From NCBI RefSeq assembly GCF_009720655.1, contig NZ_WNKS01000006.1:124001-188000 (forward strand): 64,000 bases of DNA, in the 5' to 3' direction. Below the pieces are notes generated by a model, which was not told where the DNA came from, did no database searches, and saw only the letters and a list, made by a program, of their open reading frames with translations. A program made the position numbers and the translations under genes. Shown here one piece after another: positions 54,222 to 62,167 of this stretch. Source of the DNA: Rhodoblastus acidophilus (GTDB lineage: Bacteria; Pseudomonadota; Alphaproteobacteria; Rhizobiales; Beijerinckiaceae). Positions within the stretch are counted from its first letter, which is position 1. Every line of letters begins with the position of its first letter.

Positions 54222-54309
54222 TGGAGTTGCATGTTAAACGGGACATGCGCGTCATCGTTGAACCCGCGCTTTTGCCGGCAGCCTCGCCAGTTCGCAGGGA
54301 ACCGGCGCC

Positions 54310-54936
54310 TCAGCACACGTCGTAAGCGTAGCTGTCCGGCAATCGGCGGCGCGGCTTTTTCGGCGCGAGGGCGTCTATAACATCCGAGGTCGCGACCACC
54401 TTCGCGCAGGTTTTGGCCATAGCGGACAAGCCGGCGGAATGGTCGGCCTCGTCGATGTCGGCCACGGCGTCGGCGACGAGGAATGCTTTGATGTCCCGCG
54501 AAAATGCGTCGACGGCGGAGTAATGGCAGCCGATGGACGTGTAAACGCCAACGATCAGGAGCGCGTCGCGGCCCAGGCGGCGCAGCAGCGGTTCGAAATC
54601 ATTGCCGTAGAAGGCGCTGTAGCTGCGCTTCACCAGGGGACGCGCGTGATGCGCGTCAAGGCCGAGCGCCGGTTCGAAGCCTGCGGCCGCAGGCCCCGGG
54701 CCCCATATGTCCGCCATCAGCCCGCGCTCGTCGAGGCGGCGCGCCTTCGGCACATGCGACGCAAAGATCGGAATGCCCCGGCGGGCGCTGGCGTCGCAGA
54801 TGTCGCGCGCGTTCGCCACGATCCGGGCGCGGCTGTCCTGCGGGAGCGCGTTCAAAAAGTGCGGCTGCATGTCATGCACGAGCAGCGCGCATCGCTCCGG
54901 CTCAATCGTCCAATCCACCTTGTTCGAGAATTTCAC
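54310..54936 (-). CDS. Isochorismatase-family hydrolase (EntB/PhzD-like)
   Basis: A 208-residue alpha/beta hydrolase. Motifs closely follow true isochorismatases: LLVHDMQPHFLNAL with Asp22, LVKRSYSAFYGNDFEPLLRRLG with Lys103, and IVGVYTSIGCHYSAVDAF with Cys137. Such enzymes remove pyruvate from isochorismate in catechol siderophore or phenazine pathways. No aryl-carrier domain is attached and no siderophore genes are near, so the substrate is unsure. The GTG at 54936 follows AAGGAGG at good spacing and is preferred over an upstream start. Confidence 0.87.
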   Translation of the reverse strand: MKFSNKVDWTIEPERCALLVHDMQPHFLNALPQDSRARIVANARDICDASARRGIPIFASHVPKARRLDERGLMADIWGPGPAAAGFEPALGLDAHHARPLVKRSYSAFYGNDFEPLLRRLGRDALLIVGVYTSIGCHYSAVDAFSRDIKAFLVADAVADIDEADHSAGLSAMAKTCAKVVATSDVIDALAPKKPRRRLPDSYAYDVC

Positions 54937-55146
54937 GGCTTGCCTCCTTGAAGGCCGCCGCATCGTCACGCGAATTGAGATTGAACCATACGCCTGCCGA
55001 TACGGCGGCCATGGTCATGAGTGATGACGTGGCCGCTCCCTAAAAGGAGCGCCAATAGCCTGCGGTAAGTGCAATGCGGGCGTGTGTCATGAAGGCATTT
55101 GCGCCATATTGGTTCCGCGATGTCAATGTCGTCGATGTCGCAGGGC

Positions 55147-55374
55147 TCAACCCCGCTTGCGGAACACGCGGACATTGGGGTGGGCGCGGTCCCTGGCGCA
55201 TGTCGGGCGCCCCGGCGGGTCGAGCGGCCCGGGATCGCCCTCGCAGAGGAACAGCCATTCAAAAAACGGATGTCGCCGGCCTTCGCCAGCGCCGGCGCAA
55301 CCCTCAGCGCCGCGCCGAACGCGCCGTCCCGCGCGCCGATCCGCGATCTGCGCGGCTATTCGGGTTTGCGGCAC
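55147..55374 (-). CDS. Doubtful small ORF downstream of the periplasmic protein gene
   Basis: A 75-codon frame overlaps the 3' end of the next gene by a few codons. It ends HPNVRVFRKRG, echoing HPYVQVCRKPE of that neighbour, so it may be a decayed duplicate. It has no signal peptide and an arginine-rich start. The rest of the 419-bp gap to the isochorismatase gene shows nothing recognisable. Confidence 0.2.
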   Translation of the reverse strand: MPQTRIAAQIADRRAGRRVRRGAEGCAGAGEGRRHPFFEWLFLCEGDPGPLDPPGRPTCARDRAHPNVRVFRKRG

Positions 55375-55694
55375 ACCTGCACATAGGGGTGGCGGAAATC
55401 CCAGTCGTCAAAGACCACACGCTGGCGGAAGACGCAATTCGTCTTGCCCGCGTGGGGGGCGTAGACTTTCATCGGGCGGCCCGCGTCCCAGCGGGTGCGG
55501 TCCATATAGGCGTTGGGATCGTACTTGTACTGACCGGACGTCCAGAACGTGCCCGGATCGATCGGACCGGGATCGACGTCGTAATAGGCCACGCCGTTGG
55601 CGGTCCTGATCTGCGCGCGCGCCTCCGAGGCGAGGGTCGCGGCGCCAATCAGCGCGACGCACACGGTGGAAAGGCGCACAAAATTTCCGAACAT
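55356..55694 (-). CDS. Small exported hypothetical protein
   Basis: A 112-residue protein with a clear signal peptide (residues 1-27, ending SEARA). The mature part is rich in Asp, Tyr and Pro (DVDPGPIDPGTFW) and has two Cys near the end (TNCVFRQ and VQVCRKPE), which could form a disulfide in the periplasm. No family is recognised. It lies 97 bp downstream of the PBP1a gene on the same strand. Confidence 0.65.
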   Translation of the reverse strand: MFGNFVRLSTVCVALIGAATLASEARAQIRTANGVAYYDVDPGPIDPGTFWTSGQYKYDPNAYMDRTRWDAGRPMKVYAPHAGKTNCVFRQRVVFDDWDFRHPYVQVCRKPE

Positions 55695-55791
55695 CTAAAC
55701 CTCTTTCGCCGGAGAGCAGGCGGGCCGGCTCCGGCGCCCCGCCAGAGTAGCGCGATCGATGCGCCCTGCCCATAAAATTCCCTGCGCCGCC

Positions 55792-58011
55792 TTAATCGTC
55801 GCTGAACAGCTTTTCGAAGAAATTCCGGTCGTCGCGCGCCTGGCGGGCGGTGCGGCCGGTCGGAATGTCGGCAGGTGGCGTCGGCTCCTCGTCGCGGTCG
55901 AAACCCGGAATCCGTTCCGGCGGGCGCGGCGGCGGGGCCGAACCGCGTCCGGCGCTGGAGAAGACCACGGGCGCCGAAGGGTTGCTGGTGTCGAGATGCT
56001 GAACCGGCGCCTGCGGCTGCGCCGGCTCGCGCGGCGCCTCCGGCTGCGGCCAGAGAGAGGCCGGCAGGCCGCCAAGACTCTCGTTGCGCCAGCCGCCGGT
56101 CGGCAGGCCCGCAACGACTTGGCCCTTCAAAGCCTCGCGCATGTAGCGGCTCCAGATGTCCACCGGCAGATTGGCGCCGGAGGCCTTTTTCGTCGGCGAA
56201 TTGTCGTCGTTGCCGAGCCAGACGCCGGTCACCAGCTGGCTGGTGTAGCCGACGAACCAGGCGTCGCGGTAATCCTGGCTTGTGCCGGTCTTGCCCGCCG
56301 CCTCCCAGCCCGGCAGGTCGGCTTTTCGCGCGGTGCCGATGATCAGGGTCTGTTGCAGCATGCTGTTCATCATGGCGACATAGGTGGGGTCGATCACCCG
56401 GCCGTTGCTGGAGCCTTTGCGGGCGTACAAAAGCTTGCCGTCGGCGGTGCGCACTTTGGTGATGATGTGGCTCTGCACGCCAATGCCGCCATTGGCCAAG
56501 GGGACGTAGGCCGTGACCAGCTCCAGCGGCGACACCACGGAGGTGCCAAGCGCGATCGAGGCGTTGGGATCCAGCTTTGAAGAAATGCCGAGCCGGTGCG
56601 CCGTCTGGACCACCGCGCGCGGGCCGACATCGAGGCCGAGCCGCACCGCCACGGTGTTGAGCGACAGCGCCAGCGCCGTGGTGAGATTGACCTCGCCCAT
56701 ATATTTGTGGGTGGAGTTTTCCGGCTGCCAGCCCTTCACATTGATGGGCGCGTCCTCGCGGGTCGAATCGGGCGTCAAACCTTTTTCCAGCGCGGTGAGG
56801 TAAACAAACGGCTTGAACGCGGAGCCGGGCTGGCGGCGCGCGGAGACGGCGCGGTTGAATTGGCTTTCCTCGTAATTGCGCCCGCCGATCAGGGCGCGGA
56901 TCGCGCCGGTCGGGTCCACCGACACCAGCGCGCCCTGGGTCACGCCGAATTTTCCGCCGCTCTGCGCCAGAACGGCGTTCAGCGCCCGCTCGCCCGCCGC
57001 CTGCATCATCGGATTGACGGTGGTGGTGACGACAATGTCCTCGTCGATGGCGCCGATGGTCTCGTCGAGCGTGTCCATCACATAGTCGGCGGCGTAGTTG
57101 AGCGTGCTGGCGTCCTTACCCTTGACCGCGCGGGCGGGCCGGGCGAGGGCCAGTTGCGCCATGGCCTCGGTGATATGGCCTTCCTGCGCCATGGCCGCGA
57201 TCACCATGTTCGCCCGCTCGACGGCGGCGGATTCGTAATGGTTCGGCGCGAGTCTTGTGGGCGCCTTCATCAGGCCGGCGAGCATGGCGGCCTCGGCCAG
57301 CGTCGCGTCGCGCGAGGGGTGACCGAAATATTTGAGCGAGGCGGCGTCCACCCCATATGCGCCGCTGCCGAAATAGACGCGGTTGAGATAGAGTTCGAGA
57401 ATCTGGTCCTTGGAATATTTGTGCTCCAGCCACAGCGCCAGAATCGCTTCCTGGATTTTGCGCGAGAACGTGCGCTCCTGGGTCAGGAAAAGGTTCTTGG
57501 CGAGCTGCTGCGTGAGCGTCGAGCCGCCCTGCATGCCGCCCTTGCCGGTGACGTTGCGGGCGAGCGCGCGGGCGATGCCGACGGGATCGACGCCGTAATG
57601 GCTGTAAAACCGGCGGTCCTCGATGGCGATGAAGGCTTTGGGCAGATAGGGCGGCAAGTCCTGCAAGCGCACCGCCGCGCCGCCGGTGTCGCCGCGATTG
57701 GCGAGCAGGCTGCCGTCCATGCCGAGAATGGCGATGTTGGGCGGGCGCTTGGGGACGGCGAGATGGTCGATCTGCGGCAGTTGCGAGCCGTAATAGACGA
57801 ACAGGCCGCCGGCGCCGATCACGCCCCAGACGCCGAGCACGAAGGTCCAGTAAAACAGGCCGCCGAACAGCGAGCGGCGCTTTTTCTTTTTTTCGGCTTT
57901 GGGCGCGGCTTTCCTCGCCTTGGGCGCGGGCGCGCGCGCGTCGGGTTCGACGGGCGGCGCGGAGGCGTCAAAGGTCGGCTCGATCCGTTCGCCGCGTTTC
58001 TTCCGCGCCAT
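55792..58011 (-). CDS. Penicillin-binding protein 1A family (bifunctional)
   Basis: A 739-residue class A PBP that polymerises and crosslinks peptidoglycan at the inner membrane. A basic cytoplasmic tail (1-47) and one helix (about 48-73) precede the GT51 glycosyltransferase, with catalytic Glu131 in IEDRRFYSHYG and QGGSTLTQQLAKN. The transpeptidase domain has the active Ser397 in SAFK, S450-L-N, and K574-T-G-T. A Pro-rich C-terminal tail (about 650-739) ends in NFFEKLFSDD. Length is near the family norm. A CtrA-type box lies about 55-70 bp upstream of the ATG, inside the end of eutC. Confidence 0.95.
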   Translation of the reverse strand: MARKKRGERIEPTFDASAPPVEPDARAPAPKARKAAPKAEKKKKRRSLFGGLFYWTFVLGVWGVIGAGGLFVYYGSQLPQIDHLAVPKRPPNIAILGMDGSLLANRGDTGGAAVRLQDLPPYLPKAFIAIEDRRFYSHYGVDPVGIARALARNVTGKGGMQGGSTLTQQLAKNLFLTQERTFSRKIQEAILALWLEHKYSKDQILELYLNRVYFGSGAYGVDAASLKYFGHPSRDATLAEAAMLAGLMKAPTRLAPNHYESAAVERANMVIAAMAQEGHITEAMAQLALARPARAVKGKDASTLNYAADYVMDTLDETIGAIDEDIVVTTTVNPMMQAAGERALNAVLAQSGGKFGVTQGALVSVDPTGAIRALIGGRNYEESQFNRAVSARRQPGSAFKPFVYLTALEKGLTPDSTREDAPINVKGWQPENSTHKYMGEVNLTTALALSLNTVAVRLGLDVGPRAVVQTAHRLGISSKLDPNASIALGTSVVSPLELVTAYVPLANGGIGVQSHIITKVRTADGKLLYARKGSSNGRVIDPTYVAMMNSMLQQTLIIGTARKADLPGWEAAGKTGTSQDYRDAWFVGYTSQLVTGVWLGNDDNSPTKKASGANLPVDIWSRYMREALKGQVVAGLPTGGWRNESLGGLPASLWPQPEAPREPAQPQAPVQHLDTSNPSAPVVFSSAGRGSAPPPRPPERIPGFDRDEEPTPPADIPTGRTARQARDDRNFFEKLFSDD

Positions 58012-58065
58012 GTCTTTCAGGTCCGAATTGGTGAAACCGGCCTTTTCGAGCTTAAGTTGGGCGAA

Positions 58066-58080
58066 TTAAGGGCCGGTTAA
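58066..58080. promoter_or_regulatory. CtrA-type box upstream of the PBP1a gene
   Basis: TTAA-GGGCCGG-TTAA matches the CtrA spacing. It overlaps the eutC stop and sits 55 bp before the PBP1a start; a further TTAA lies 14 bp nearer the gene. Confidence 0.5.
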
Positions 58081-58827
58081 GGATGGGGCGGCGTCATCCT
58101 TGAGCTGGACGCCGCTCAGCCCCCGTCTCAGCGATTCCCTCAGGAGCCACAGGGTTTTGCGCGCGGCTTCGGTGCAAGACAAACCGTCCGGGCGGATGTT
58201 TGAAATGCAGTTGCGCTCGGCGTCGGTGCGCCCGATTCTGGGCGCGTGGGTGAGATAAAGCCCCATGGAATCGGGCGAGGACAGGCCGGGGCGCTCGCCG
58301 ATCAGGACGATCACGATTTTGGCGCGTAAAATTTCGCCGATCTCGTCGCCCAGCGCGACGCGGCCTTGCAGCGCGAGGGTCGTGGGGCCGAGGGTCAGCC
58401 CCGAGTCTTTCGCCAGCGGCAGGAAGGCGGTGAGAAATTTTTCCGCGTTGGTCTCGATGGCGAACGAGGACAAGCCGTCCGCCACCACAAGCGCGACATC
58501 GCAGGGTGAGGCCTCCAGGGCGACGAGTTTTTCGCGCGAGGGCGCGTCCAGGCGGCGGCCGAGGTCGGGGCGTTGCAGATAAGTTCCCCGGTCGGGAGCG
58601 GCGCTGTGCGCGCGCACAATTTTCAGGCCGAGGCCGCGCAAGTCTTCGAAAACCTTGTCGGCGTCGAGCGGGCGATGCACGGCGTCGCGCGCCTGGGCGT
58701 GGTCGAACTGGAAGTTCAAATGCGCCGAGGTCGGCAGGCTGGTGCCGGCGCGGCCCAAAGCGATGCGCGCCGCCGTGAGTTTTCGGAACTCGGTCCAGGG
58801 GTTTGTGGTGACTTCGCTTTTTTTCAT
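58066..58827 (-). CDS. eutC: Ethanolamine ammonia-lyase small subunit
   Basis: EutC forms, with EutB, the adenosylcobalamin-dependent lyase converting ethanolamine to acetaldehyde and ammonia. The 253-residue protein has ARIALGRAGTSLPTSAHLNFQFDHAQARDAVH in parts, VVADGLSSFAIE, IVLIGERPGLSSPDSMGLYLTHAPRIGRTDAERNCISNI in parts, all typical EutC blocks. It begins 7 bp after eutB. No reactivase EutA or microcompartment genes are present, so this is the simple nitrogen-scavenging form. Confidence 0.95.
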   Translation of the reverse strand: MKKSEVTTNPWTEFRKLTAARIALGRAGTSLPTSAHLNFQFDHAQARDAVHRPLDADKVFEDLRGLGLKIVRAHSAAPDRGTYLQRPDLGRRLDAPSREKLVALEASPCDVALVVADGLSSFAIETNAEKFLTAFLPLAKDSGLTLGPTTLALQGRVALGDEIGEILRAKIVIVLIGERPGLSSPDSMGLYLTHAPRIGRTDAERNCISNIRPDGLSCTEAARKTLWLLRESLRRGLSGVQLKDDAAPSLTGP

Positions 58828-58834
58828 GCGCGCC

Positions 58835-60205
58835 TCACGCCAGTTGCGGTAGGCGAAGGGGGTTCGCCGCGTTGAGTTTTATTTGCGCAACGCTTTCGAA
58901 TATGCCCGCCCGCTCCAGCCAGTCGGCGAACTCGGGCGCCGGCGCGAGGTTGAGAACACGGCGCGCGTAGAGCGCGTCATGAAAACTGGTCGTCTGGTAG
59001 TTGAGCATGATGTCGTCGGCGCCGGGCACGCCCATGATGAAATTGACTCCGGCCGCGCCCAAAAGGGTCAGCAGCATATCCATGTCATCCTGGTCGGCCT
59101 CAGCGTGGTTGGTGTAGCAAATGTCGCAGCCCATTGGGACGCCCAAGAGCTTGCCGCAAAAATGGTCTTCCAGGCCGGCGCGGATGATTTGCTTGCCGTT
59201 ATACAGATATTCGGGGCCGATGAAGCCGACCACCGTGTTGACCAGCAGCGGGTTGAAGGCGCGGGCCACCGCATAGGCGCGGGCCTCGAGGGTTTGCTGG
59301 TCGACGCCGTGGTGGGCCTCGGCCGACAGCGCCGACCCCTGCCCCGTCTCAAAATACATGACGTTGTCGCCTCCGCGCTTGAGCGACAGGCCGGCGTCGT
59401 GGCCTTCTCGCAGCAGCGCGAGATCGACGCCAAAACTTTTGTTGGCCGCCTCCGTGCCGGCGATGGACTGAAAAACGAGGTCCACCGGCGCGCCTCGGGC
59501 GATGGCCTCGATGGTCGTGGTGACGTGGGCGAGCACGCAGGATTGGGTGGGGATGTTTTGGCGCAAAATGATCTCGTCGAGCATGTGCAGCAGTGTGATC
59601 ACCGCCGGCACCGAATCGCTGGCCGGATTGATGCCGATCACCGCATCGCCCGCGCCATACATGAGGCCGTCGAGCACGCTCGCGGCGATGCCGGCGGGGT
59701 CGTCGGTGGGGTGATTGGGTTGCAGCCGCGTCGACAGCCGGCCGGCGAGACCCAGCGTGTTGCGGAATTTTGTCACCACCCGGCATTTGCGCGCGACCAG
59801 GATCAGGTCTTGCACGCGCATGATTTTTGAGACCGCCGCCGCCATTTCCGGCGTCAGGCCGGGCGCGAGGGTTTTGAGCGCGGCCTCGTCAGCGGCGTCG
59901 GAGAGCAGCCAGTTGCGAAAATCGCCGACGGTGAGATGGGAGACCTTCGAAAAATTTTCGGCGTCGTGGCTGTCCACGATGAGACGGGTCACCTCGTCGT
60001 CTTCGTAGGGGATGACCTGTTCGCTGAGAAAAGTTTTGAGCGGCAGGTCGGCGAGCGCCATTTGCGCGGCGACACGCTCGCTTTCGTCGGACGCCGCCAC
60101 GCCCGCCAGAAAATCGCCGGAACGGGCCGGCGTCGCCTTCGCCAAAAGCGTTTTGAGGTCGGAAAAGCGATAGGTCAGGCCTCGGATCGTGTGCTGAAAA
60201 ACCAT
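58835..60205 (-). CDS. eutB: Ethanolamine ammonia-lyase large subunit
   Basis: EutB is the catalytic, B12-binding subunit. The 456-residue protein shows AVIGINPASDSVPAVITLLHMLDEII in parts, CVLAHVTTTIEAI, VDLVFQSIAGTEAANKSFGVD, ALSAEAHHGVDQQTLEARAY, VGFIGPEYLYNGKQIIRAGLEDHF, and CYTNHAEADQDDMD. Length matches the family (about 453). It heads the eutBC transcript and is 9 bp downstream of the VapC toxin gene, so it might be read from the same promoter. No cobalamin riboswitch is seen. Confidence 0.96.
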   Translation of the reverse strand: MVFQHTIRGLTYRFSDLKTLLAKATPARSGDFLAGVAASDESERVAAQMALADLPLKTFLSEQVIPYEDDEVTRLIVDSHDAENFSKVSHLTVGDFRNWLLSDAADEAALKTLAPGLTPEMAAAVSKIMRVQDLILVARKCRVVTKFRNTLGLAGRLSTRLQPNHPTDDPAGIAASVLDGLMYGAGDAVIGINPASDSVPAVITLLHMLDEIILRQNIPTQSCVLAHVTTTIEAIARGAPVDLVFQSIAGTEAANKSFGVDLALLREGHDAGLSLKRGGDNVMYFETGQGSALSAEAHHGVDQQTLEARAYAVARAFNPLLVNTVVGFIGPEYLYNGKQIIRAGLEDHFCGKLLGVPMGCDICYTNHAEADQDDMDMLLTLLGAAGVNFIMGVPGADDIMLNYQTTSFHDALYARRVLNLAPAPEFADWLERAGIFESVAQIKLNAANPLRLPQLA

Positions 60206-60214
60206 CGCTGCTCC

Positions 60215-60595
60215 TCAGGGCTCGCGGACCGCGGCCGGCGCCGCTTTCGCGAAAGCTTTTTTGTCGAAGGTGATGAAGGCGTCGCAGCCGCCCGCCGCGG
60301 CCAGATGCAGGGCGTCGGCGAAATCCAGCCCGCCTTCGGCCAGGGTGAGCGCTGCTTCCGCCCGCGCGGGGTCTTCAAAATGCACAGTTGCAAGACCGGC
60401 GAAGGCGCGCAGGGCGGCGAGGACATCGCGCTTTTCGAAACCATAGGCGCCGCGCAAGACCCACTCGGTTTCGAGAAGGACGGTGGTGGCGACGAAAACC
60501 TCGGCTTCGCCAAAAAATTTTTTAGCCCTGGCGGCCTGGTCGGGGTCGTCGTTGGTGAGCAGCCGGACGATGATGTTGGTGTCAATCGCCAGCAT
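60215..60595 (-). CDS. VapC-type PIN-domain ribonuclease toxin
   Basis: A 126-residue PIN RNase. Acidic residues for metal binding are all kept: Asp5 (AIDTNIIVR), Glu42 (VLLETEWVLR), Asp94 (DFADALH) and Asp111 (FITFDKKAF). It overlaps the upstream antitoxin by 14 bp, the usual coupled arrangement, so the module looks functional. VapC toxins commonly cleave tRNA or rRNA. Confidence 0.9.
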   Translation of the reverse strand: MLAIDTNIIVRLLTNDDPDQAARAKKFFGEAEVFVATTVLLETEWVLRGAYGFEKRDVLAALRAFAGLATVHFEDPARAEAALTLAEGGLDFADALHLAAAGGCDAFITFDKKAFAKAAPAAVREP

Positions 60596-60848
60596 GTTTT
60601 CGCGCTTCCGCGAGAATCGCAGCGTCCATCTCCTCGACCGCGCGGGCGCGCCCGTCGGTCTTGAGACAGGCGAAAACGTCGGACATCTGCGTGGTTTCGA
60701 ACAGCGGCGCGCGCTTGAGCAGCACGCCGTCGCCCACTTCCTCCACCACCAGCCGCGTTCCGGCCGGCCAGTTTCGATGCTCGCGCACGGCCTTGGGCAG
60801 AATCACCTGCCCCTTGGTGGACACGGTCGTGGTCAGGCGCTCGCTCAT
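60582..60848 (-). CDS. VapB-type AbrB-fold antitoxin
   Basis: An 88-residue antitoxin with the AbrB swapped-hairpin N-terminus TTTVSTKGQVILPKAVREH and a charged tail (about 50-88) for toxin wrapping. It precedes and overlaps the PIN toxin, and should repress its own promoter in the gap toward dnaN. It is related to, but clearly diverged from, the orphan antitoxin at 7.4 kb. Confidence 0.88.
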   Translation of the reverse strand: MSERLTTTVSTKGQVILPKAVREHRNWPAGTRLVVEEVGDGVLLKRAPLFETTQMSDVFACLKTDGRARAVEEMDAAILAEARKHAGD

Positions 60849-60995
60849 GCGGCCCTCCAGAGTAAGACAGGGGTAAGATAGGCGTGATCCACAACAATCG
60901 CAATGGATTTGCCGTGGATTGCGCGCCAAAACCCTTGCCTTGTGCGCCGCAGAGGGGCAGTCTTGCCGCCCTTTTATTGGTTTCGGTTCGCGAAA

Positions 60996-62111
60996 ATGAA
61001 AGTCACGCTTGAGAGATCGGCTTTGCTCAAATCGCTGGGGCACGTGCATCGCGTGGTCGAGCGGCGCAACACCATTCCGATCCTGTCCAACGTCCTGCTC
61101 AGCGCCAGCGGCGACGGTTTGCAGCTCAAGGCGACCGACCTCGACCTGGAAGTGACCGAAATCACCCCCGCCGACATCGGCCAGAAGGGCGCGACCACCC
61201 TGCCCGCCCACACGCTCTACGAAATCGTGCGCAAATTGCCCGATGGCGCGCAGGTGTCGCTGGAGGCCGGCGACAATGGCCAGTTGCAATTGCGCTCCGG
61301 GCGCTCGCGCTTCAACCTGCAAAGCCTGCCCGAAGGCGATTTTCCCGATCTCGCCACCGGCGACCTGACCCACGCGTTCAAGATCGCCGCGCCCGAGTTG
61401 AAGCGGCTGATCGACAAGACGCAATTCGCCATTTCCAACGAGGAAACCCGCTACTACCTCAACGGCGTGTTCATGCATGTCGCCGAAGTGGACGGTCAGG
61501 CGTTTTTGCGCGCGGTCGCCACCGACGGACACCGGCTGGCGCGGCTTGAGACGCCCGCGCCTTCGGGCGCCGTGGGCATGCCCGGCATCATCATCCCGCG
61601 CAAAGCGGTCGCGGAAGTGCAAAAGCTGATCGAGGACCCGGAGGCGGAGATCGGGGTTGAGCTGTCCTCGACCAAGATTCGGTTCACCATCGGTCCCGTG
61701 GTGCTGACGACAAAATTGATCGACGGCTCCTTCCCCGACTACGCGCGGGTCATTCCGACCCAGAACGACAAGTTCTTGACCGTCGAACGAAAAGATTTCG
61801 CGGAAGCCGTGGACCGCGTGTCCACCATTTCGTCCGAGCGCGGACGCGCCGTGAAACTGGCGGTGTCAGAGGGAAAACTGGTCCTTTCCGTCACCAATCC
61901 GGATTCCGGCTCGGCGGTAGAAGAGCTGGAAGTCGATTACGATGGGGGAGCCCTCGAAATCGGCTTCAACGCCCGCTACCTCCTCGACATCGCCGGGCAA
62001 CTCGACAGCGACACCGCCCTGTTCAAGATGAACGATTCGGGGTCGCCGACCATCATCATGGACCGCGACGGCGCGAGCGCGCTTTACGTCCTGATGCCGA
62101 TGCGGGTGTGA
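60996..62111 (+). CDS. dnaN: DNA polymerase III beta sliding clamp
   Basis: DnaN is the processivity clamp of DNA polymerase III. The 371-residue protein begins MKVTLERSALLKSLGHVHRVVERRNTIPIL (in parts) and has three clamp domains. It shows FAISNEETRYYLNGV, DGHRLAR, and the C-terminal binding pocket residues in ALYVLMPMRV. ATG 60996 gives the family N-terminus. dnaA is not upstream and recF is not downstream, so it stands outside the usual dnaA-dnaN-recF cluster. A low-GC ATPase gene follows 57 bp later. Confidence 0.97.
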   Translation: MKVTLERSALLKSLGHVHRVVERRNTIPILSNVLLSASGDGLQLKATDLDLEVTEITPADIGQKGATTLPAHTLYEIVRKLPDGAQVSLEAGDNGQLQLRSGRSRFNLQSLPEGDFPDLATGDLTHAFKIAAPELKRLIDKTQFAISNEETRYYLNGVFMHVAEVDGQAFLRAVATDGHRLARLETPAPSGAVGMPGIIIPRKAVAEVQKLIEDPEAEIGVELSSTKIRFTIGPVVLTTKLIDGSFPDYARVIPTQNDKFLTVERKDFAEAVDRVSTISSERGRAVKLAVSEGKLVLSVTNPDSGSAVEELEVDYDGGALEIGFNARYLLDIAGQLDSDTALFKMNDSGSPTIIMDRDGASALYVLMPMRV

Positions 62112-62167
62112 TCCGCGAAGTTGCACAGCACTTAGAGATAGAATTGAATAAATTTCATGGAGCAACC

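Noticed and set aside
60206-60995. Cobalamin riboswitch upstream of eutB or dnaN
   Set aside because: The only DNA upstream of eutB is the VapBC pair, and no B12-box-like sequence was recognised in the gaps.
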